Positions 34,743-42,943 of a stretch of 64,000 nucleotides of DNA are shown piece after piece. Under the pieces are notes generated by a model that saw only the letters and a program-made list of their open reading frames with translations, was not told where the DNA came from and did not search any database. The position numbers and the translations under genes are program-made. Positions within the stretch are counted from its first letter, which is position 1. Each line of letters begins with the position of its first letter. The DNA is from Clostridiales bacterium (GTDB lineage: Bacteria; Bacillota; Clostridia; Lachnospirales; WQUN01): assembly GCA_031271295.1 (NCBI GenBank), contig JAISVZ010000196.1, forward strand, positions 1-64,000, read 5' to 3'.

Positions 34743-35549
34743 TTACAGTTGTAAATTCAAGTTAAACGCATCGGACAAATCTTTTAGGTTTTCCTCCGTA
34801 ATTGTTTGTTTTTTGCCGCCCATCGAAATAACTTTTACCGCTATGGCGGACGCTTTTTCTATTGTATGGGCAATACCGAACGCGCCGCTGAAACTTTCCG
34901 CGCCGGTAACCAGGCCATGATGCGCCCATATGGCGGCGTCGCGCAGGCGAAGTACGCTTGCGGTTTCCTTGGCAAGTTCCGTACTGCCCGGCAAAAGCCA
35001 GTTAATAAAGCCCAAACCCTTTGGAAAAACAACGGCGCATTCCGTAAGGGACTGCCACAACTGTTTGGTAAATGTTTTGCCATCCGGCGGTAAAACATAG
35101 GTAAGCGCCATTAAATTAGGTGTGTGGCAGTGATAAATAACGCGGTTTTTTCCGTCCGTGCTTTGCTTTTTTGCTTCGTGGCTAAGTAAATGAGCGGGCA
35201 GTTCGCTTGTGGGCGCACCGCTTTTTTTTAGCCCCCAACACACGCGGTAGTGTTCGCCGTCCTCGTCAATTTCAATAATTCCGATATTATCTTCGGGGTT
35301 TAGCTCTATATTTCTGAAATGGCTGCCCGTTCCGGTTATCAGAAAATATTCGTCCGCAAGGCTTGGAACGTCCGCGCCAATATCGAACCATTCCCCGTAG
35401 GATAGCAACGTATCCTTTAGCGCTCTTGCCTCCTCGGGTTTTATGCGGTATGAAAGGTTACCTCCGTTGTATTCGTGCCAGCCCATCCTGAACCCGTCGC
35501 CGCACAAACGCAAAAATTCCGCGACAAATTCCGCTTTTAAAATCTCCAT
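34743..35549 (-). CDS. rhaD: Rhamnulose-1-phosphate aldolase
   Basis: Class II zinc aldolase that splits rhamnulose-1-phosphate to dihydroxyacetone phosphate and lactaldehyde. Motifs: EYNGGNLSYRI, FLITGTGSHFRN, YHCHTPNLMALTYV (zinc His pair) and IWAHHGLVTGA (third His). GGAGGAG upstream decides ATG at 35549 (MEILKAEF; 268 residues). It lies between the uronate genes and rhaB. Confidence 0.93.
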   Translation of the reverse strand: MEILKAEFVAEFLRLCGDGFRMGWHEYNGGNLSYRIKPEEARALKDTLLSYGEWFDIGADVPSLADEYFLITGTGSHFRNIELNPEDNIGIIEIDEDGEHYRVCWGLKKSGAPTSELPAHLLSHEAKKQSTDGKNRVIYHCHTPNLMALTYVLPPDGKTFTKQLWQSLTECAVVFPKGLGFINWLLPGSTELAKETASVLRLRDAAIWAHHGLVTGAESFSGAFGIAHTIEKASAIAVKVISMGGKKQTITEENLKDLSDAFNLNLQL

Positions 35550-35576
35550 TTTTAACTCCTCCAAATTTTATAAGTT

Positions 35577-37187
35577 TCACTTCAGATATTTTCTTAGCGT
35601 ATTTCTAACCGCGCCTTCGCCCGATAGCATTTCCGTAAACATTTTTTCAATTGTATCTCCTAAACTCGTTTGCGTAATATCAAGCCCGAAAATTACGCTG
35701 TTACTTAAAATCTCACTTAGCTGACCGGATACGCTCTGCGGGTTATTCCAAACAATATCTTTAAGCTTTGCTTGCAATTCGTCCTTTAAAGGGTCGGTGG
35801 ATACGGCTATTGGTTTTCCGCGGTCGTCCGCTGCCAAAAGGTACCTCAGCCAGCCGGCGACAGAAAGCGGAATTGCAATAAGCTGCGCAAGGTTTTTTCC
35901 TTCTTTTATGTAGCTTTTTATTGTTTCGCCAAACCTTACGGAAACTTTTTGCGAAGTATCCGTTGTTATACGCAGAAGTTCGTCCGGCATAAACGGGTTT
36001 GGCAGGCGTTCGTTAACAACCTCGTCTATGAATGCCTTTGGCGATAAAATTACAGGGTCGGTAACAACACTAAGCCCCTCCGTGTAGCCGAGGCGTTTTA
36101 TTAGTTTTTCTATATCATCGTCCTTCATAACCTCGTGTACATGCTTATACCCGAGCAGACAGCCGAAAACGCTTAACGCGGTATGCAGCGGGTTAAGGCA
36201 TGTTGTTACCTTCATACGCTCAACCTTGTTTACGGTTTCCCTATCGGTAAAATAAACTCCGGCGTTTTCAAGAGGCGGCCTGGAGTTGGGGAAATTGTCC
36301 TCAATAACTAAATACTGCGGTTTTTCGGCGTTGGCGTATAGGGCAATGTGGGTATCTTTTTCGGTAATAAGGGTTTCCATTCCCTCAATTCCGTACTCTT
36401 TAAGTTTATCCGCCACAATTTTCGCCGGGCGCGGAGTTATTTTATCTATCATACTCCAGGGAAAACTAACGCATTTTTCATCCGTAAGCCAGTTAATAAA
36501 ACCGGTATCCGCAAAACCGTTTTCAAGCCATCCGCGGGCAATTTGAACCACGGCATCCGATAATTTCTCTCCGTTATGCGAGCAGTTATCAAGCGATACC
36601 ACGGAAATTGGAAACATACCCGCTTTGTATCTTTTATATAGCAACGCGGCGGTAATACTCATAACATGGCGGGCTTTTTCCGGGCCGTTTTTAATATCAA
36701 GCGAAACTGCCGGCAAAGGTTCACCGGTTGAATTTATTATTGCGTAACCCTTTTCGGTTACGGTGAAAGACATAATTTGAAGCGACGGTGAACACGCAAT
36801 TTCCGTAAGGCGCTTTAGTGAATCCGGAATTGAAAAATCGGCTTTAACAGCTTCGGCTACAGACGCTACGATTTCGCGGCTCATTGTGGAATCGGAATTT
36901 AAAATTACATTTAAAATAAGGTTATCCGAAGGAGCGTAAATTTTATCGATAATTTCGTAGTCGAAAGTTTCCGCCGCTATAATTCCGCGGTCGGTTTCGT
37001 TTCGGTTAAGCAAATTCTGCTGCAAAACCGCCAAAAAAGCGCGGAATATATTACCCGCCCCAAAGTGCAGCCACACCGGGTTTTGCTTCGTTTTTTCAAC
37101 TGTTTCGCGGATGTTGTACCGCGGCAGTAAAACTCCGGCGTTTTCCCAAAAATTTTTGTTTTTAATACCTTCATTATTTAGTTTCAT
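35577..37187 (-). CDS. uxuB: Fructuronate (mannonate) reductase, mannitol dehydrogenase family
   Basis: NAD-dependent long-chain polyol dehydrogenase. Next to uxuA the expected reaction is D-fructuronate to D-mannonate. Motifs: WLHFGAGNIFRAF (NAD loop), VVSLDNCSHNGEKL, the catalytic Lys region MKVTTCLNPLHTALSVFG. Length 536 matches the family. The start at 37187 (MKLNNEG) follows GGGAGG and overlaps the uxuA end by 14 bases. Tagaturonate reductase (UxaB) is the alternative reading, less likely in this setting. Confidence 0.85.
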   Translation of the reverse strand: MKLNNEGIKNKNFWENAGVLLPRYNIRETVEKTKQNPVWLHFGAGNIFRAFLAVLQQNLLNRNETDRGIIAAETFDYEIIDKIYAPSDNLILNVILNSDSTMSREIVASVAEAVKADFSIPDSLKRLTEIACSPSLQIMSFTVTEKGYAIINSTGEPLPAVSLDIKNGPEKARHVMSITAALLYKRYKAGMFPISVVSLDNCSHNGEKLSDAVVQIARGWLENGFADTGFINWLTDEKCVSFPWSMIDKITPRPAKIVADKLKEYGIEGMETLITEKDTHIALYANAEKPQYLVIEDNFPNSRPPLENAGVYFTDRETVNKVERMKVTTCLNPLHTALSVFGCLLGYKHVHEVMKDDDIEKLIKRLGYTEGLSVVTDPVILSPKAFIDEVVNERLPNPFMPDELLRITTDTSQKVSVRFGETIKSYIKEGKNLAQLIAIPLSVAGWLRYLLAADDRGKPIAVSTDPLKDELQAKLKDIVWNNPQSVSGQLSEILSNSVIFGLDITQTSLGDTIEKMFTEMLSGEGAVRNTLRKYLK

Positions 37188-38253
37188 TTTTAACAACAGC
37201 CTCCCATAATCCATTTAAATAAGCTGCGCCAAGCGCCCTGTCGTAAAGCCCGTAACCCGGACGAGCCGCTTCGTTCCAAATCATTCTGCCATGGTCCGGC
37301 CTTACGTAAACGTTTGGGCAAAAGCGAAACATTGCCTTAACAATTTCGTACATGTCCAAATCCCCCTCGGATGAGAGGTGCGCGGATTCCCTAAAGTGCC
37401 TGTAGCCCAAAGTTTTAATATTGCGGATATGCAAACACGCTACGCGATTTAATTCGCCAAACTTGCTGATAATGGACGGAATATCGTTTTCCGGGTTTGA
37501 AGCCAAAGAACCCGTGCACAGGCACAGCGAATGATACGGCGAATTATTTAAGCTGAGTATTTTTTCAAAGCCTTGCTGCGTGTGGGCAACGCGCGGCAAG
37601 TTGAATATTGGCCAAGCCGGGTCGTCCGGGTGGCACGCCATGGTAATGCCAACTTCCTCGCATACGGGAATTATTTTGTTAAGAAAATATTTATAATTCT
37701 CCAAAAGTTTGCTTTCGGAAATATTTTCATATTGCTTCAAAGTTTTTTCAAGTTCCGCCAAACGTTCCGGCTCCCAACCGGGAAGCGAAAAACCTTGAGA
37801 TTTTTCCGCGGTTCTTTTAACAATATCCAAAGGCCCCATTTCGCCAAGGTCCTTTTCGTTAAAATAAAGCGAACTGGAACCATCCTGCGGTATAAGGCGC
37901 GCCAAATCCGTCCGAAGCCAGTCAAAGACGGGCATAAAATTGTAAACTATAACCTTAACGCCGTATTTCGCTAAATTCCGGATTGTTATTTTGTAGTTTT
38001 CTATGTACTTATCGCGGTTGCCCGTTCCGGTTTTTATATCCTCGTGAACGTTAACGCTTTCTATTACCTCGCACTCAAGACCGGCCGAGTTTACCTCACT
38101 TACATACTTTTCAATTTCATCCGTAAGCCAAACTTCCCCTGCCGCCTTATAGTCCAAAAAACCCATAACACCTGTCATACCGGGTATTTGCTTTATGTTT
38201 TCAAGGGTAACGGTATCGCTGTTTGCGCCAAACCAACGAAATGTCATTTTCAT
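37174..38253 (-). CDS. uxuA: Mannonate dehydratase
   Basis: Dehydrates D-mannonate to 2-keto-3-deoxygluconate in glucuronate breakdown. Motifs: FRWFGANSDTV at the start, VYNFMPVFDWLRTD, MACHPDDPAWP, HIRNIK, RPDHGR, GYGLYDRALG. Length 359 is standard. AAGGAGAG precedes ATG. First gene of the minus-strand string. No uronate isomerase or KDG kinase/aldolase is nearby. Confidence 0.95.
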   Translation of the reverse strand: MKMTFRWFGANSDTVTLENIKQIPGMTGVMGFLDYKAAGEVWLTDEIEKYVSEVNSAGLECEVIESVNVHEDIKTGTGNRDKYIENYKITIRNLAKYGVKVIVYNFMPVFDWLRTDLARLIPQDGSSSLYFNEKDLGEMGPLDIVKRTAEKSQGFSLPGWEPERLAELEKTLKQYENISESKLLENYKYFLNKIIPVCEEVGITMACHPDDPAWPIFNLPRVAHTQQGFEKILSLNNSPYHSLCLCTGSLASNPENDIPSIISKFGELNRVACLHIRNIKTLGYRHFRESAHLSSEGDLDMYEIVKAMFRFCPNVYVRPDHGRMIWNEAARPGYGLYDRALGAAYLNGLWEAVVKNETK

Positions 38254-38315
38254 ACTTGCGTTTCTCTCCTTTTTGTATTATATTTATAGCGTCCTGTGTT
38301 GAAAAAATAAAAAAT

Positions 38316-38344
38316 TTGCGGTACTTACATGTATATTATATAAT
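38316..38344 (+). promoter_or_regulatory. Promoter of purE
   Basis: TTGCGG (38316-38321), 17 bases, TATAAT (38339-38344), about 45 bases before the start. Confidence 0.7.
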
Positions 38345-38388
38345 ATCCTGGATAAATGTTAAATGTTTATTTAGGAGATGATATATTT

Positions 38389-38904
38389 ATGAAAAAGATA
38401 GACGTCGCAATTGTTATGGGAAGTGACTCTGACTTAAACATTATGTCCGCAGCGGCAAATTTTTTTGAGAAACTTGGTATCGCTTATGAAATTACAATAG
38501 CTTCCGCGCACCGCACACCTGAACTTTTGCGGGAGTTTATAAAAACTGCAATAGCTTGCGAAGTTAAAGTTATTATTGCGGGAGCGGGCGGGGCGGCTCA
38601 TTTACCCGGTGTTATAGCATCTATGGTTGATGTTCCGGTTATAGGCGTACCCATAAAAACCTCAGCATTATCAGGGCTTGACTCGTTGTATTCAATAGTT
38701 CAAATGCCTTCGGGCGTTCCAGTTGCAACCGTTTCCATTAACGGCGCGTTAAACGCGGGAATTTTAGCGGCTCAAATTTTGTCATTGTCAAACAGCGAGT
38801 TTTCTGTTAAGCTTAAACTGTACAAGGACAATATGAAAAATGAAGTTATTCAAAAAGCGGACAAGCTTAGAGAAACCGGCTTCGCAAATTACATTTTTTC
38901 TTAA
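38389..38904 (+). CDS. purE: N5-CAIR mutase PurE
   Basis: Purine biosynthesis: converts N5-carboxyaminoimidazole ribonucleotide to 4-carboxy-AIR. Motifs: VMGSDSDLN, SAHRTPELL, AGAGGAAHLPG and VPIKTSALSGLDSL, all in family order. 171 residues from ATG at 38389, which follows AGGAG. No other purine gene is adjacent; an XRE regulator follows after 36 bases. Confidence 0.93.
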   Translation: MKKIDVAIVMGSDSDLNIMSAAANFFEKLGIAYEITIASAHRTPELLREFIKTAIACEVKVIIAGAGGAAHLPGVIASMVDVPVIGVPIKTSALSGLDSLYSIVQMPSGVPVATVSINGALNAGILAAQILSLSNSEFSVKLKLYKDNMKNEVIQKADKLRETGFANYIFS

Positions 38905-38940
38905 GTGCTTTACAAAATTTTTATATGAGGGTGAGAACTT

Positions 38941-39297
38941 ATGTCAGAAATCAAGAAAACAATCGGCGAGAACATCAGGTTCGAAAGGCAGCAAAGAAAC
39001 ATGTCTTTAGAGGACTTGGCCGAAATCCTGGGAATTACCCCGGGCTTTTTAGGGTTGGTTGAAAGAGGGCACCGCGGAACGGATATTTCCAAACTTGCGC
39101 AAATTGCGAAAGTTTTCGGTGTAACTATCGATCACTTAACTCTTGTACGGAAAAAGAACGAAGCTAAAAAAGTTAAGGAAGCTAACGACCCGGTTGAGAA
39201 CAAAAAATCCACCGTTTATTCGATGGTTTTCGACCTCGACATCAAAGAGCTTGAATTCATTATTCAAGTTGTTCGTTCGTTGAAGCAGCTCAGGTAA
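38941..39297 (+). CDS. XRE-family transcriptional regulator
   Basis: A 118-residue protein with an N-terminal helix-turn-helix (residues ~10-65: MSLEDLAEILGITPGFLGLV, then SKLAQIAKVFGVTIDHL), a Lys-rich linker and a C-terminal helix (KELEFIIQVVRSLKQL) that may dimerise. GAGGGTGAG lies before ATG. Targets unknown; it may share a transcript with purE. Confidence 0.85.
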   Translation: MSEIKKTIGENIRFERQQRNMSLEDLAEILGITPGFLGLVERGHRGTDISKLAQIAKVFGVTIDHLTLVRKKNEAKKVKEANDPVENKKSTVYSMVFDLDIKELEFIIQVVRSLKQLR

Positions 39298-39321
39298 TTT
39301 CTGCTGAATTTACCAAACCCA

Positions 39322-39386
39322 AAAATAATAGGAGGGCTTGTTTGCGCATATACTAATTGCGTACGCATAGCTCTCTTATTTTTTTG
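39322..39386 (+). terminator. Terminator after the XRE gene
   Basis: AATAGGAGGGCT pairs, with G-U pairs, with AGCTCTCTTATT near 39369-39380, followed by a long T-run. Inner TGCGCA/TACGCA bases may extend the stem. Confidence 0.65.
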
Positions 39387-39619
39387 CGAAAAATGATTTT
39401 TCAAACATTAAGCCGCGCCGAAATCCTTGTAAACCCTGCCGATATCAAGAAAAAACGCGAGTTAAGTATGACATAATAGTATTAATCGATGACACTCCAA
39501 TGTCATCAATTCAAAAAAAATCGTCACCTTATTTTCAAAGCTGTAGAAATTTTTGAAGCAGCTTCTTCGGCGAAGTGTGAACAGTACCAATATTTAGCTG
39601 TGTTGAGAAAAGTACAAAT
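39387..39619. other. Gene-free stretch with an inverted repeat
   Basis: No gene is seen here. GATGACA and TGTCATC (39488-39507, 6-base loop) form a perfect 7-base inverted repeat that could be an operator about 115 bases upstream of the promoter at 39620. The rest is unremarkable. Confidence 0.4.
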
Positions 39620-39649
39620 TTGCTTTTTTGAAACAATTTGTTATATAAT
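39620..39649 (+). promoter_or_regulatory. Promoter of the MacB-like ABC operon
   Basis: TTGCTT (39620-39625), 18 bases, TATAAT (39644-39649). Confidence 0.6.
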
Positions 39650-39741
39650 GCGTCTTGTATACTGCTAAGGCAAACAAAATGCTAACCGCGCGGGAAAGTT
39701 GCCGCGCCGGGAGGGCTTTAATCCAAGGAGGTGACGAATTA

Positions 39742-40617
39742 GTGGAGCCTGTTATACAACTGAAGGACGTGCGTAAGGTGTACGTTATGGGGCATGAAAA
39801 AATTATAGCTTTAAACAATATAACGCTTACGTTTGAAAGGGAAAAAATATACTGCCTTTTAGGTACATCCGGTTCCGGCAAATCCACACTTTTAAACCTT
39901 ATCGCCGGTTTGGAGAAACCCACGAAAGGCTCCATAACTATCGCAAATAGGCACATTGAAAAAATGAGCGAAAATCAGCTTGCAAAATTCAGGCAGGCAA
40001 ATATAGGGTTTGTATTTCAATCCTACAACCTGCTTCCAACGTTAACGGCGCTGGAAAATGTTACTCTTCCGCTTATATTCAAAAAAATACCCAAACGGGT
40101 AAGAATAAAAAGAGCGAAGGAAATGCTAAAAGCCGTGGGGCTTGCCAACAGAGCTAAACATAAGCCTTCGGAAATGAGCGGCGGTCAGCAGCAAAGGGTT
40201 AGTATCGCCAGAGCATTTATAAACGACCCTTCCATTGTTTTCGCGGACGAACCAACCGGAAACCTGGATACAAAAACCACCGCCGAAATGATGGAATTAA
40301 TTACATCAATAGCAAGAAACAACAAGCAAACTCTGATAATAGTTACTCACGACCTTGAAATTTCCAAATACGCCGATACCATTATTCATATACAAGACGG
40401 TATGGTGGATAAAATTTACGATGTGCAAAAGAATGATGAAGTTTTGCAAACAAAAGAAAATGAACAAGCAGGGCAAGTTCTGCAAACGCAAGATAGCGAA
40501 CAAACCGGGGAAGTTTTGCAAGCGCAGGATAATGAACAAACCGGGGAAGTTTTGCAAGCGCAGGATAATGAACTAATCGGGGAAGTTTTGCGAACGCAGG
40601 AAAGCGAACCAAAATAA
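39742..40617 (+). CDS. MacB/LolD-type ABC ATPase with repeat tail
   Basis: ATPase of a MacB-like exporter or mechanotransmission complex. Walker A GTSGSGKST, Q-loop FVFQSYNLLPTLTA, signature MSGGQQQRVSIARA, Walker B IVFADEPTGNLD and H-loop VTHD are intact. The start is GTG at 39742, 7 bases after a perfect AAGGAGGTGA; the longer frame has no site. After the normal domain the last ~58 residues are 12-residue repeats (EQTGEVLQAQDN), unusual for this family. Next come an exported partner and the permease. Confidence 0.9.
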   Translation: MEPVIQLKDVRKVYVMGHEKIIALNNITLTFEREKIYCLLGTSGSGKSTLLNLIAGLEKPTKGSITIANRHIEKMSENQLAKFRQANIGFVFQSYNLLPTLTALENVTLPLIFKKIPKRVRIKRAKEMLKAVGLANRAKHKPSEMSGGQQQRVSIARAFINDPSIVFADEPTGNLDTKTTAEMMELITSIARNNKQTLIIVTHDLEISKYADTIIHIQDGMVDKIYDVQKNDEVLQTKENEQAGQVLQTQDSEQTGEVLQAQDNEQTGEVLQAQDNELIGEVLRTQESEPK

Positions 40618-40641
40618 CATGTTTTACAAACGCAAGAAGGA
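40435..40641. repeat. 36-base tandem repeats crossing the ABC ATPase stop codon
   Basis: After a partial 27-base unit at 40435, full 36-base units begin at 40462, 40498, 40534, 40570 and 40606. The units at 40498 and 40534 are identical. The last unit contains the stop (EPK-stop) and continues in the same frame as HVLQTQEG. The ribosome site of the next gene starts inside this last unit. Confidence 0.9.
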
Positions 40642-40651
40642 GGATATTAAA

Positions 40652-42943
40652 TTGCGAAAAAATCTTTTTGGAATAATTATAACGGCAATAATTTGCTTAA
40701 CTAATGTGTTTTCGGTTTACGCAACCGAAACGGGAACAGGCAACGGAACAACCACCGGGCCTTCTTATGAGGAGCAGCTTGATAGCATAAATAAAAAGGT
40801 TGACCAAAGCCTCAGCGAATATAACGAGTTGTATATCAGCGTTTTAGAGAGGTTAAACGCTTTGCAAAACGGCGGGGGCGGCGCGGATGTGGATACTTCC
40901 GTTAAAATTGAAACTCCGAAAATTAAGGTTACGGCGCCGGCGGTAATAAATTTGAGCGGTACAACATCGCGCACAAACGAAATAACCGTTAAAAATATCG
41001 GTTCGGGGGATGCGTTTAACCTTCTTGTGCAGGTTCAAATTCCGGAAACGTCGCAGATTGTAGCCTATTTTCCGGATAACACAAACTTTACCGATTCCCT
41101 GCGCGAAGGCGGTACAAAAAAGGTTAACATCCGTTTGGAGCCGAACAAAAACGCTGCTACCGGTATTTACCCCATAACGTTAAAATACACCTATATAGAT
41201 GAAGATAACAAAGAAATTTCCGATACGGATACTGTTTACGTTAAGCTTGATAACCCGGATGCGGAGCAGCTTTTCGCAAATGTTTCGCTTTATCAGTTTA
41301 ATAACACCAAAACGGAAATAGCCGCGGGCGATACATTTTCCGTGGAGGCTCTTTTGGAAAACACCGGCAGCGAAAAAGCTTCCGATATTCAGGTTTTAAT
41401 AGAAGGGTTAACCGCCGAGGGCGTTTACTTGGAAGGCTCCACCGGTAGCCATTTCTTCCGCGAAATGACGGCGGGCGCGAAAAACAGCGCCGGCTTTAAT
41501 TTAAAAACCGCAGATAAAGCAAAAAGCGGCACATATCCGCTGACATTTAAGGTGAGCTTTAAAAACGAAAAGGGCGAAGCCAAGGAAAATACGTACACGT
41601 ATTACGCGTTTGTTTCCGGGAAGGATACCTCCGCCGATAACGTTGCTGTAACTTCCGGGCAAATATCATCGCCCGGCGGCGAAATAGAAGTAGGGGAGGA
41701 TTTTACCGTTACAATTCCCATAGTAAACACGGGTACAGAAGCCTCGCCAAGCGTTAAAATTACCGCAAACGCCGGAGCGGACGGGTTTGTTGTACCGAAA
41801 TCGTCGGATACCGTTGTTATAAATAATTTGGCGGCGGGCGAAACGCAAAACGTATCTTTCTCATTTGCCGGAACAAGCAAAGCCGAAACGCGCAACTACG
41901 CCATAGGTTTTACCGTGGAATACGAAACGGGCGAAGCGGGCGCGGACGGAGCTAATATTACCAAACGTTTTTCGCAGTACGCGGGCGTAAACATTAACAA
42001 TCCCGACGCGAAAGATGAAGACGAAAAGAAAAGCGTACCCAAAATTATTATAAGCCGCTACTCCGCGGACCCTATCGTGGTTGGCGCGGGGCAAAATTTC
42101 GACCTTTCAATTACGTTTTTAAACACTCACGCCGAGCGCACAATTAAAAACGTAAAGGCGTACTTTACTTCTCAGGATGAAACCGAAAAAAAGGGAACTG
42201 TTTTTACGCCGGTAGACGCAAGCAATACGTTTTATATTGATGAAATTGCGCCCAAGGCGGAGGTAGACAAAAACATTACATTCTACACCGTGCCGGATGC
42301 CGCGCCCAGGAATTACAACGTTTCGGTAAACTTCGAATACGAGGACGAGGACGGCACGGAGTATAAAACCGTGGAACAGTTCGGCGTTAACGTAAAGCAA
42401 ATTACCAAGCTTGATACCGGGGATATTAACATTCCGGAGGAAGGTTTTGTTGGGCAGCCTATAAGCGTTTATTTCGATTTTTTCAACACCGGAAAGGTTA
42501 CGCTTTCAAACCTTCTTATAAAAATGGAAGGCGAATTTGATATGAGCACAACTTCCAGTTATTACAGTAACCTTGCTCCCGGAGCTTCGGATATGTATGA
42601 TATGTCGTTTACGCCAATAGAGGCGGGAACAAAAACCGGAAGTATAGTTATAACTTATGAGGACGACGCGGGCGAACAGATAGAGGTGCGCCGCGATTTT
42701 ACCGTAAACGTTATGGATACCGGCGGGTTTGGAGCGATGGATCCCGGTATGGGTATGGGAATGCCCGGCGAAATGGAAATGCTCCCCGAGGAAAAGGGCA
42801 TATTCGGCAAAATACTGGATTTTATTAAAAACCCGATTTTTATTGTTTCGGCCAGCGTTGCGGTTGTTGTAATTGTGCTGATAATTGTATTTTCGGTAAG
42901 GAGGGCACGAAGAAAAAGGAGGGAACTTGAATTAGATGAGTAG
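40652..42943 (+). CDS. Exported NEW3/CARDB-type repeat protein with C-terminal anchor
   Basis: A 763-residue surface protein: signal peptide (FGIIITAIICLTNVFSVYA), short coiled region, then about five Ig-like domains of ~110-130 residues (ITVKNIGSGDAFNLLVQVQI, IPIVNTGTEASPSVKI, FDFFNTGKVTLSNLLI) of the COG1361 type, a Gly/Met-rich stretch and one C-terminal membrane segment with a basic tail. AAGAAGGAGG at 40634-40643 points to TTG at 40652. It overlaps the permease by 8 bases. In similar operons it is the extracellular part of a MacB-like system. Confidence 0.85.
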   Translation: MRKNLFGIIITAIICLTNVFSVYATETGTGNGTTTGPSYEEQLDSINKKVDQSLSEYNELYISVLERLNALQNGGGGADVDTSVKIETPKIKVTAPAVINLSGTTSRTNEITVKNIGSGDAFNLLVQVQIPETSQIVAYFPDNTNFTDSLREGGTKKVNIRLEPNKNAATGIYPITLKYTYIDEDNKEISDTDTVYVKLDNPDAEQLFANVSLYQFNNTKTEIAAGDTFSVEALLENTGSEKASDIQVLIEGLTAEGVYLEGSTGSHFFREMTAGAKNSAGFNLKTADKAKSGTYPLTFKVSFKNEKGEAKENTYTYYAFVSGKDTSADNVAVTSGQISSPGGEIEVGEDFTVTIPIVNTGTEASPSVKITANAGADGFVVPKSSDTVVINNLAAGETQNVSFSFAGTSKAETRNYAIGFTVEYETGEAGADGANITKRFSQYAGVNINNPDAKDEDEKKSVPKIIISRYSADPIVVGAGQNFDLSITFLNTHAERTIKNVKAYFTSQDETEKKGTVFTPVDASNTFYIDEIAPKAEVDKNITFYTVPDAAPRNYNVSVNFEYEDEDGTEYKTVEQFGVNVKQITKLDTGDINIPEEGFVGQPISVYFDFFNTGKVTLSNLLIKMEGEFDMSTTSSYYSNLAPGASDMYDMSFTPIEAGTKTGSIVITYEDDAGEQIEVRRDFTVNVMDTGGFGAMDPGMGMGMPGEMEMLPEEKGIFGKILDFIKNPIFIVSASVAVVVIVLIIVFSVRRARRKRRELELDE

